Positions 37,261 to 48,187 of a DNA stretch of 64,000 nucleotides are shown piece by piece. Origin of the DNA: Nymphaea colorata (taxonomy: Eukaryota > Streptophyta > Magnoliopsida > Nymphaeales > Nymphaeaceae); contig NC_045138.2 of assembly GCF_008831285.2 (NCBI RefSeq), positions 15,471,934 to 15,535,933 on the forward strand. Direction: 5' to 3'. Positions within the stretch are counted from its first letter, which is position 1; each line of letters begins with the position of its first letter. Made by a program: the position numbers and the translations under genes. The notes beneath the pieces were generated by a model. It made no database searches. It saw nothing but the letters and a program-made list of their open reading frames with translations, and was not told the DNA's origin.

Positions 37261-39609
37261 GGATTCCCCACCAAAAAAAGAAAAATCTTCTCTCCCCACT
37301 ACACACACTCTCTCTCCCCCTCTCTCCCTCTCTTCTGAGATTCCTTCTTCAGGGCAACCTCCACTATCTGCCTCCGACCTCTTTTTCGCTTTACCATCCT
37401 TACGTGTCCTCTGCACTAAAAGCCCTCTAAAGCAGGCGACATGTGCATGCATGCACATGAAGCGAAAAAGATGACCTTGTTGGCTTTGCTTTTGCTGCCT
37501 CCCGTCCCAGCTTCAAGACGGCCAAGTCTTTCGGCAGAGTAAATCCGCAAATTATTAGTTCAGAAAATTACTTACAAGTAATTTTATGTATTTATGTAAA
37601 AGATTTTGATAAGTTGGAGAACTGCCCATTACTGCTAATTTATTATATAAAAGCTTTTAAATTCAACTTACCAAGTTTTATATTGTTGCAGAGAGATGAG
37701 TGTAAGTGCAATATTCACAGTGGTGGGGAAGTCCAGAACTAATTTCTGCTAAAAAAAAAGATAAACCAAGTCCTCATAGTATTTCATATATGAAAGTTTA
37801 TTTCAAGTTTATGAAATTAAAATTTTAATTTTAAATATTTTAGCTTGATTTAGAAAATTAAGGGTGTGAAGCGTGAAACAAACACTAGCTGGCTACCAGT
37901 CCAGTCCTATCTATTGCGCCAACCCCAACAATGTTGTTTTGAGTGACATCAGCATCCACCATCAACAACACAAGGCGGGTGCTTTTTTCCTACACCTTTT
38001 TCTGCCTTATAAAGTTGGTGGGGACTTGGGGTCTAATTGAGGAAAGCTAAATAATTCGCCACAGTAAAGCACTATTGTGAACGTTAGTCCCTTGCCTACT
38101 CAATACAGAGCCGTAATAAGTTTATATATATATTTTTTACGCCGATATTACATATCATCTCGTATTGCCTTATTTGTTTGGATTATATATATTTGCTATG
38201 AACCGCCGAACTGGTTGCCATTAAAAAGGTAAACTTATAGATCACTTTTTCTTTTTTTTGTTTTTTTTAGCAAAATGCTTTCAAAATGTCCAAATGTGGT
38301 ATTGAATAAAATTTTTCTTTCGAATTTTTAGTACGTTTTCAACTATTTCATGTGTAAAACTTCTAAACACGATGTATACGATCTGCTTAGGAAGCAACAG
38401 TACTTGAATCTTTTTCGATGAAAAAAATCTCGAATCTTTTGATTCTAAAACAACAATCTAGTTTCTAAGCGCTTCACACTACGGACAAAAAAGGGCAGAC
38501 GAAGTGAGACCACATAGACATTTGCTAACTTGAGCTGATTTGCTTTTAGCGTACCACCGAATCAGAGCTAATTTTTATGGTAGAGGTCTGAGGCTCCTAC
38601 TTCTGCCCCTGAACTTCAATTTCAATCTTAACCTTCATTATTAATCTGATCTTCCTCTTAAAAGTTCAGGAAATGCAAATGTCACAATTGAAAATAGAAC
38701 CAGGGCCCACATGATATTTATCTTGTTTGAATTAAAAAAGCTTGAAAGCAACATCTTGTACATCAATCATTCAACTCAACTTTGTCTTGCCTAATTTGAA
38801 CCCAAAAAATTGTGATCTTGAGAAAAATTTATCCAAACATCTATTTTCAAATGATGATGTATTCAGGATAAATATCAGCCAAAGGACGGATATCTATCAA
38901 GATTGTGGAATGAGATCCATCCACTGTGAAGAAATGGCACCCCAAAGCCAATCAAATCAGGAACTCAAGCTTGAACGGAACCTGCTGATGGTACCGCCAT
39001 CAGCTAATTCTCCGAATTGGACTATAAGCTTCAGAGAATTGCAAGAGAGCTAGATTCTTTGTATAATTTGGGTCTCGGACTATCAGTCAGTATTTCCCCA
39101 TGAATTTTTTTTATGAACACAAAATCTTGCTAGGTAGATACCGTGTAACCACTACACGTTCAGGTTGGATAATAACTACGTTCAGGTTGGATAATAACGG
39201 GTCTGAAGAAAATTTTCTTGAATTTTGCTAGTAATACATTACGGCCTGATCATTGCACATCTGGGCTGTGCTCTGTGTGGAGGTAGGAGGAGATGACGGA
39301 CAAATCAGCACACACCTTAATGCCAGAGAATAACATCACAGAGCTCCATTTTCAGTTCTTCACAAGCTACTTAGTTCTGCTCATCGCTGCATATAGCTTT
39401 GAATTTCACCTTTAATACTTGATTTTCAACCAAACCAGATCACTGAAGCATGAGCAACTGCTGCAGCAGTGTTAACTAAGGCTGCTTTTGAAGTAGATAA
39501 CCTGACTGCACATGTGCTCATCAAAAATCACAGAAGCCATCTGTTGGTCAAGATAACACCATCAGGTCGTAATAAGCAGAATTTGCTTAAATCAATCATA
39601 TGCAATTAT
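37261..39609. other. NAC promoter side and intergenic DNA
   Basis: The first part is a CT/GA-rich segment that would serve as 5' leader and promoter of the NAC gene. The rest is AT-rich and noncoding. A 25-26 bp direct repeat (TACGTTCAGGTTGGATAATA) occurs near 39155-39198. No gene recognised. Confidence 0.55.
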
Positions 39610-41238
39610 CTAAATCCAACTTCGTCCAGGTATCTTCTTCACACCCTTTTCTCTCATCAAGGTCCTTAAGTCTGAAACGTCCGACCACCTATTTGCAGCA
39701 GCATAAATGTTTGATAACAAAATATAGTTCCCTGCGTTGTTTGGCTCAATACTGAAAAGGCGTCTTGCAACAATCTCTCCCAATTCAATGTCACACTGAA
39801 CTCTGCAAGCACCCAACAATGAGCCCCAGGCACCGGCATGCAGCTCTACAGGCATGATCTTTATCAGTTCATATGCATCCTTTAAGCGACCGCCTCTGCA
39901 AAGAAGATCAACCATGCATGCATAGTGGTCTGCAGATGGAGTTACATTGTAATCCTTAATCATACACTCAAAATAGTGACAACCTTCATTGAACAACCCG
40001 GCATGGCTACATGCTGTAAGTACTATGGTGAAAGCAGCAGCGTCTGGCACGATGCCCACCTTCAGCATCTGAGAGAACAGTTCCACAGCTTCCTTTCCCT
40101 GGCCGTGCAAAGACAACCCCAGCATCAATGCAGAATATGATACCAAATTTTTCCGAGGAATCTTATCAAACAACTGTAATGCTCTGTCCATGTTCCCACA
40201 CTTGGCATGCATATCCACAAGACCAGCCATCACTTGAGCCCTCAGATCCATACCACCCTGAACAATGTAACTGTCAATCCATCTGGCCAAATCCAACCTA
40301 CCCAACTGAGCACATGCGGACATCAGACTCACCATCACAAACTCGTCAGGTTTTATGTTTTTAGACTGCAAGAGAAAGAAGATTTCAAGAGCCTCATTGG
40401 GCTGTCCATTCTGGACATAACCAGAGATTAAAGCAGACCAGGAGACCAAATCCTTCTTCCCCAGCTGATCAAACAAAGACCTCGCACACACCATATCACC
40501 GTTCTTAGAATAGCCGTCTATCATTGTTGTAAATGATATTACGTTCCTGGCAGGCATTTCGTCAAATAACCGACGTGCCACACCCATTTCGCCAATCTTA
40601 GCGTAACCAGCTATCATTGCATTCCATGTCACAAGATTTCTCCTCGGCATTTGATCAAACAATTCTCTTGCCGTCCGCATATCACCACAAGCAGCATAAC
40701 CCACTATTATGGCGGTCAAGGAAACTACATTTCTATCAGGCATTCGATCGAACAGATGGCGCGCAGATTCGATCTCCCCACATTTCCCGTAAAAGTCGAT
40801 CAACCCAGTTCCAACAAAAACACATACCTCACAACCCACTTTCACAATCACACAATGAATCCCCTGTCCACTTCTCAAAGCCAATTCGTTAGCACACGAT
40901 TTCAGGATCGACGGGAAGGTGTAGTCGTCAGGACGAACATTACTCAACTGCATTTCTCTAAAGAGCAAGATGGTATCACCAAGAGAACAATTCTCACAGT
41001 ACCCTTTGATCATACTGTTCCATAGATATATATTCGGTTGAGAAACCGCATCGAAGACACCCTTTGCGTAATTAACCCTTCGAAGGACGGAGCAGACACC
41101 CAGAAATTTCGTTATCAGGACGTTATCTTGGTGCAGGCCATTCTTGAGGATGGTGGCGTGGCAGTGCTCCAATGTTCTAACGTTTGAGCAGCTCTTGAGA
41201 AGGGCAGAAACCGAAGGATGCCGAGGGATGAGGACCAT
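39610..41238 (-). CDS. PLS-class pentatricopeptide repeat protein, E subgroup; At5g37570-like
   Basis: A single uninterrupted reading frame of 542 codons. The protein is a chain of about a dozen PPR motifs of P, L and S type, with typical elements such as YLWNSMIKGYC, RARELFDQMP-like helices and PDEFVMVSLMSACAQLG. It ends in an E domain (GAWGSLLGACRVQCDIELGE, then LSNIYAAANRWSDV) and stops right after KKIPGRSWI, with no E+ or DYW domain. Arabidopsis At5g37570, as I recall it, ends at nearly the same point and shares the NGQPNEA and IMPVE-like segments, so orthology is plausible. Such proteins are organellar RNA-binding factors, typically for C-to-U editing with a DYW protein supplied in trans. 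The N-terminus is short; a targeting peptide is not obvious by eye. A GA/CT repeat sits about 95 bp upstream of the start. Confidence 0.9.
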   Translation of the reverse strand: MVLIPRHPSVSALLKSCSNVRTLEHCHATILKNGLHQDNVLITKFLGVCSVLRRVNYAKGVFDAVSQPNIYLWNSMIKGYCENCSLGDTILLFREMQLSNVRPDDYTFPSILKSCANELALRSGQGIHCVIVKVGCEVCVFVGTGLIDFYGKCGEIESARHLFDRMPDRNVVSLTAIIVGYAACGDMRTARELFDQMPRRNLVTWNAMIAGYAKIGEMGVARRLFDEMPARNVISFTTMIDGYSKNGDMVCARSLFDQLGKKDLVSWSALISGYVQNGQPNEALEIFFLLQSKNIKPDEFVMVSLMSACAQLGRLDLARWIDSYIVQGGMDLRAQVMAGLVDMHAKCGNMDRALQLFDKIPRKNLVSYSALMLGLSLHGQGKEAVELFSQMLKVGIVPDAAAFTIVLTACSHAGLFNEGCHYFECMIKDYNVTPSADHYACMVDLLCRGGRLKDAYELIKIMPVELHAGAWGSLLGACRVQCDIELGEIVARRLFSIEPNNAGNYILLSNIYAAANRWSDVSDLRTLMREKGVKKIPGRSWI

Positions 41239-42440
41239 GGAGGATTTGAAAATGGCATTGCAGGAGATGACACGGACCCAAAGTTCCCGCCCTTAGGCAT
41301 GGTTGAACTCCGAGAAGAAAACCATCTTCAGCAGAGAGAGAGAGAGAGAGAGACTAGGTTGAAGACGTTCGACCTATGTTCATCGGCTCCCTAAGCGGCA
41401 TTCCACCCCCTTGGATCCATGATCATGACGCCAAGTAACGTGGAAGATTCTAGACACCTCTGGTTTCCAAAAGCCAAAGTTTTAAGATCGGTTCAATCAC
41501 CCGACGAGGCAAGGTGAAAAGGCATAACAAACAACAGATGTCATCAAGATTTGAAAATGAACTTCTACAGAAAATACAATTTTGGCAAGGTATCAAAATA
41601 TACTGAAGTTTGAAGCTCTTTCATGAGGTAAATTAGGCCAGTAAATGAAAAACATTTGTCTTCCCATAGAAACTTAGTGATTTTTTGGGAAAATTTGAAC
41701 TTTTACCGCTTACAAGATGATTTTGAATGTAGCAAAGACATGATTAAGAAAGCAAAAGATCTATGAAAAATAAGAAACCACATTGTACATTTGTACTGTA
41801 ATTAAAGAGAAAGATGAACAAAATTGGTTGAGCCTGAATTGAAGTTATGGTGTAGACCCGGTTTTGAAAAGGCCCTAGGCCTAGCCAAAGTTCTGATGGG
41901 CCAAGGAATCGAATTTGGCATATCTTCCTAAACTCGAGTTTACACCGGCCAGGCCGCGGCCAACTTTGGCAACCTCCCTTCTAGCTGCATGTGCATACCC
42001 AAAAAAGTTGCTCCCGTTTCCTCCGGCGACTACAATCTAATTTTCTAACTAGATATAGAGCTTTAATCATTAAAGAAACAGATCTGAGCCGTTCAACTAT
42101 GGATTTGACCAGTTTGAACGTTCAATCTGAATAGGACATGTCATGCCGAATATGATCTGAATCCAACATATTATACCGAAGTGAATCCATCGACGATCTT
42201 ACTTTGTAAATTCTAACTCAATACCCAGCACCTGCTGCTTCTTCATATCTCGCCTGTTCTAGAAATACACAGTGCCAACTTTCATTCACCATTTTCATCC
42301 AGAACACAGCAACATTCCCAAGCAGGGAGGAAGGTCCACATCTTCATTTCCCTGAGTTCGATTTCTGAACGCGCTAGTACCAGTTGCAGGCTTGGGCACT
42401 TCATCGCCCCCTTCACACTTCTACGTCAAGCGAGTTTTAG

Positions 42441-42629
42441 ATTTCTGAAGTGGGACTGGTAAAGCAGGCTGAGGAAAAGGAGAACGAGGTGTCTGCACAG
42501 AAGATGGCGGTGGAAACCTTTGATGGTAGTGCAATAATGGCTGGCCTAGTGAAAAACCAGTTGTCTTCTCGAACAGAAGAATCACACCGTAACGAAAAGT
42601 TTCTTTGCTTCACTTCATGCATAATCTGA
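42441..42629 (+). other. coding-like open frame, possible exon relic
   Basis: After a TTTTAG at 42435-42440 (which could be a splice acceptor) the frame is open for 62 codons. It reads ISEVGLVKQAEEKENEVSAQ and then KMAVETFDGS before a TGA at 42627-42629. The Glu/Lys-rich start looks like coiled coil. Codon content is more protein-like than its surroundings, but I find no partner exons and do not recognise the family. It may be a pseudogene exon. Confidence 0.2.
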
Positions 42630-44619
42630 TTCGTTCCACAGCAAGAACATCACAATCTCGTGCCATTCCTTTCAAAATTAGCAATTTTAAAACCACCTGC
42701 TAAATTTTGGTACTAATTTTGCTCGAGAATTTCTCCTCTGACCTTACTAATTACCAAGCAAACACATAGTTGTAATATGAGATTGAGGTGTCTGGACAGA
42801 AGGTGAAGATGTCTAGGCAGAAGATGGATGATACCGGGCCAGGAAAGCATAAATATGTTTGAGGGAAACTTCTGAGAGAATGTGGGTGTCAAAGACCTTT
42901 ATAATGGTTCACTTCAACTTAGTTGTCTGCCTTTCTTGACATAATTATTAGTGGATATTCTCATGAAATTCACTTGCCAAGGCTGTAACACTGTTTCTTG
43001 GAGCAATTTCTTCCCCTAGCATGAAGTAGAGAATCCAATGTATGTCCACCTCCTATCTTGGTTTCATATATATAAATCTATTGTTGGGGGTCCTTGCTAG
43101 AAAACTAAGTAAATTCAGCTCCATTAGGATGGGTAATAGCCATAAATTCACAAAGGGTCTCATTGGAAGTGAACATTCAGTATACACCAAATTCCAGGCT
43201 TATGCAAGCAAGGGTGACCAGGGGAACTGCATCCTGACTACTCTTCTAAACAGCCAGGGGCCCAAGACCCATTCAGCTACCCCAAATTAACCAACCTTTG
43301 CTCAAACTTAGGGTCTTAGACCAGGGAGGAGGGGTGATTGCTCATATTGTCAATTTGAAGAACTAAAATTTGAGGAATTTCAGCATGAGAAGCCATCAAA
43401 TGCGCCTTGATGATTGGAATAGCACTATATAAGGATCTTCACGGTGGGAACAAAAGTATAAGGGCGTAAGGGCACCTAGATTAAATGCTTGGATGCACCA
43501 CGTTCTCCCGCCACAATCTACTAGTGTTATGTTCCTTCACTTTACTAAAGAAAGTCATCTATTATTAACCCAAACTTCCAGGCCATGGGATCTATACATG
43601 AACTAAAGCAGACTAGAACAAGGAAGTTTGGTTGGCTCAAGTCTTGCAGAAACAACGAGCAAATCAAGCAATCTGCAAATTGCCTTTTTGAGTGAAACCA
43701 CCAAGAGTAGTAAGCAAGTGACAAGAGAGGAATGTCCAGGGCGACAAATGGAAGATCCTAGGTTCCAAGTCCTAATCCTACTATTTTGTTGCTTGAGTTT
43801 ACATATGGTAGTGTCTTCAAAGTCTTGATGTTAGGGCTGATTCCCTGTTTTCCTTCTTAAAGTTTTCTTGTTCTTTAAACCTTTTAATATAATTTCTTCA
43901 TTTTGAATGCTAAACAGTCAACTCCTGGGAGTGCCAACGATGTATTTTTAGTGGGTATATGGTCACAATGGGAATGGTTGGGCAGTGTATGATCCTTTTG
44001 AATAGTGATTCTGAAGATGGCAGAACCTGCTTACTCAAAGTTTAACAGCAAATGAAAGCCTTAGAAAGCATAATTGCTATGAGCAGAAGCTTACACACGG
44101 CCCAGGAGCTCACTTGAAAATTAGGAGGTTATTAATGAACAAAACGAATTTCTACCCCTCCCCATCCTGCCGGACCCAGACTCAGTCCTGCTATAGTGCT
44201 ATTGCCTGTTCCATCTCCAAACATTACCTTTCTCCCCAACTTAGTTTAGATTTCTAGCACCAACCTTATTTCCTTCCTTCCCAAAATTGATTTAAAACTC
44301 CCTCTGAATATACCAATTGGAATAGAATATACATGTGATACTTCAAATTCCAACTGTCCTGAAACACCTGCCAGCTTTCTTAATCACACTGTAAACAGAA
44401 AGCGCATTCTAGCTTCAAAGGGGTAGCTAGCCCGCCTGTAGGGTATCCGATCTTGGTAATAGTGGCTGCCAGAGAGCAATTTAATACACAAAGTAAAAAA
44501 TTTATGACGCTATTAAGGCGCAGCAGAAAAATATATGAAGAGATCTATCCGTCGGCATTCCCATGGTCGGCAGGCAATTGTTCACCTTCGGACACCAAGT
44601 TATTACTGAACTTGGAAAG

Positions 44620-44687
44620 CTCAAGGAAGGCCAACCAGATGCAGGAGTTTGAACTCAAGGAAAGCCAACCAGATGCAGGAATTTGAA
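44620..44687. repeat. 34-bp tandem duplication
   Basis: Two adjacent 34-bp units (CTCAAGGAAGGCCAACCAGA, then TGCAGGAGTTTGAA) differ at two positions. Confidence 0.9.
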
Positions 44688-47600
44688 TTAGAGTTGGAAT
44701 TTCTTTTATTCAACCTGCAAGTCCTCGGAGGATAAAAATATAGAAAAGGTAGCAGAAATCACAGAATTTAACCTCCAAGGTCTACAACTTGGCACCCTTC
44801 ATTATTCCCGCGAAGTTATTTAACATGGAGATATGAACATGAAATCCTATCCAAGTGGATCCTCAATACAGTTGGCACATGTTGGCCACGAGCACAAGTG
44901 GAACCCGTTCCACTGACAAGTAACTGTAAAATCGCTGCCATAGTTACCGTGTAACATTTACGAGTAATAAAGCATAAAGCATTTAGTTTGCCATCACCTG
45001 TCCAACACCATATCACAGAGACAGAACCCTTCACCTTGCACATTTTTTCACCACTAAGAACCGATCTGGAAGACACTACAATCATGTTGAAAGCATGGTT
45101 TTGTCGTCAGGCAGAATCTTTTTAAACTGGTCTTAATGCCAAAACCGTGACTTCACCACTAAAAAATCACTATTTTTTAGAATGATAATGATGTCACAGC
45201 AGAAACATTGAAGCTCACATGTTTCTTTGATAAATGTTTTAAGTTATTGACACTGGCAATATTTATTGGCTGTTATGTGTGCGTGTGTGTGTGTGTTCAA
45301 GAGAGAGAGACAGAGACAGGGACAGAGGGAGATGCCTTTCCTCTGCCAAAACCGTGTGCTCTGCGTATGTGTGTGTGCGTGTGTGTCTGTGTAAGCGTGC
45401 ATGCAACGCGCAAGAGACAAAGAGAAATTCAATTTGGGGAGTGGTCCATCGGACTGCAGGTGACTGAGCATGAAAGGCTGCATGCAGTTAAACACTGACT
45501 TCTGGGGAGATTGATTGTTAGGATCAGTGAAGACAAGGCTCCTGTTGTAACGTAGTGCCCCAGGTGAGACCCACTGCCGCTCTCTCTCTCTCTCTATCTA
45601 TCTCTCTCTCTCTCTCTCGCTAGGATTCCATGCATCACAAACCCAACCACAAGTCAATCAATGGCCTCATCAACTTGGCTTGAGGCCTCTCAAACTACTT
45701 GGTTCAGCCATTACCTGTCTCCTGCTAGCAGAGGGATAAGACACTTTTGGCATTATTGCAGCCCACCTCCCTCACATTGAGCACTCTGGAATCTGGATGT
45801 CTTCTCGTGGAGATCATGATGGGGTAGATGCTGCCAAGGGCCCCATCGAACGCATTTAATAGCACAAGGAAACAATCTTCAATATTGAATTCAAATAATT
45901 GGTATACATGACCATCTGCGCGTTTTCTATTCCATTATCAATTTAATATGTGACCAACTTGGCTTATTTTTCTTCTTCCTCTTTCTAACTTTCTCTTTTC
46001 TACTTTAATTTGAAACAGATTCGCCAAAATGCTCTTCATGAAAGCTAACGTGGTCCACATCGTTTTCAGTTCTGCTCTGTCTTCATTACCATTTTTTAAA
46101 GAAACTATTCTCCGCTGTCTTTATTGAAGTCAGGCTTGGTGACCATAAATGATTTTTTTTTTTCTTGAGAATAAAATAATAACATGAGTGAATGACTACC
46201 TCACTTGAGGTTCCGACTCCGTGGCGAATGCTAGTCCACATGAAGATCTTTTGGCTCTTTACCTGATTGGGCGTTATTATTATTTTATAGTTCAAGAAAA
46301 AGATCTATGGCTTTGCAGATTATTATGGAGTGGCAAGCTTCCTCAAATCTGTTTGGCATCACATAGCCATGAACAAGTTCGTGAACTCTTCTTCTAGGTG
46401 GTGAGTTTTCTCAAGCTTGCCAAGAGGCAATCAACTCAGGACTCGGATGAGCTGAAACCTTTACCATGAAAGAGAGAACCTAGAGCCGTTCCCGTATCCC
46501 CATTTTTTACTTAGGTCCTCCTTCTGGGTATAGGTCTGCATTCACCTACCACATGAAAAGTTACCCATACCTATGCTTTATTTTAACATTGAAAGTTCAT
46601 AAACATACCAAGGTTGCAGAATGGCCGGATCTGGTTTGAAATTTCTGTTATTTTTTATTACAGTCAGGTCAATTCACCGACTTTAATGTAATTTGCTCTG
46701 CAAAATCCCGCCCGCTTGCATACCAAGTTTGAGACCTCAGGTTTTAATATGTTTTCCAGCTTTACCACAAAAAACCGGTGCTCTAACACAGGGAAAAAAA
46801 AGCTTGCAAATAATCCGGCCATTTTTATGGCGACATAGGCTGGCCGGAAAATTAGAAATCTAAAACCAGGGCATTTACAATTCACAAGATTGTCCATTGA
46901 TGCTAGAAGGATACTTAATGAGTCAAAATTTGGTAGGTGAACGTAGGCAAGAGCCCATCCCTAGTAGAGCTTTGTGCTGCTGTGAAGAGTCAATAGTTTT
47001 ATTAATCAGAGACCTGACAATATGCAGCAGTTGGCCATGAGTGCATTATTTTCTTTCGGGGACCTTAGCCAAAGGAAGAAAATGCCACCCAGTGATGAAA
47101 TTTGACCTACCATACTCAAGAACAAGTATACTAAAGAAGTTGGTCAGTAATTCAGGTGACGTTTCTACATCGTGCGCAGGAAAAAAATATACATTGGGTA
47201 GCTTGAATGCCTATGGTTCAGACTCAAATAATCAAATGCATAAAATATTAGATTCGGTCGAGCTTTATACAGTCGAGAAATCGAGTATATTCCAACTTTA
47301 TGTCTCTCTGGTTCTAATGGAAACAATTGAACTAAATAACAACCAAACAGCAAAACACCAGCTAAATTCTGCTGTAGCGAAATCAAGGAAGAAGAGAACA
47401 AGGTTTTCCCTCAAGGGCGGCCCTTGAATTCCCAACTCTCTGAACAAGCATGGCCAGTTTCTGGACAACGGATTTCGTATTTTTCGAAAGAATCAATTTT
47501 AATTTTTCTGATTCTTTTTGGGAAAAAACTTCCATTAAAAGTAAGAAGAAAGAATCATTACAAACTACTTATTTGCACATAAATAGTGTAGTGATCGATT

Positions 47601-48135
47601 CGGGGAAGAAAAGCCAATCACTGTGAAATTCTCAAGTCTCTGCATCACTCCACAGATTTGCAACCTATGAACCTGTTGGCCAGTACTTCAATTATTTGAT
47701 TCACTTGGACAGGTACCAAAAGCATTTTATGAACAGGCCATGCCTTTCTGCCAAGTTAGGTACCGCATTCAATTATGAGAGACTTATCATGTTCAAGATC
47801 AGAAACCAGGAAAAGAACAAATTTTGACAGGGATGACGGAGTACAATTATTGCTTACTTTTTTCTGCAATCAACAATGGAGTTCTCAAGGGAGGGGATGA
47901 AGCCAGGGCAGTTTAAAGATTACATGGGTCCTACAAGAATAACGACATGCTTGGCTTTACTTGTGTATGCACATGTTTTTTGTGTAGTATTGGAAGATAG
48001 TACGCAGAATGGACCACAAGAGTTGCTGGGAGTCATGAACGCATACCCTCTTTTTAGGGTTACTGCAGCACGAAGATGATATGGAAAGAAACAATCTGCT
48101 GTATTTCAGGTAAAAGGGCCCACCCATTAAGACTT

Positions 48136-48156
48136 TATATATATATATATATGTAA

Positions 48157-48184
<28 letters not shown>
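48136..48184. repeat. compound TA / GA microsatellite
   Basis: A short TA run followed by about 14 GA units. Confidence 0.9.

Positions 48185-48187
<3 letters not shown>

Noticed and set aside
47041..47427. 128-codon plus-strand frame
   Set aside because: No family resemblance and ordinary composition; likely chance.
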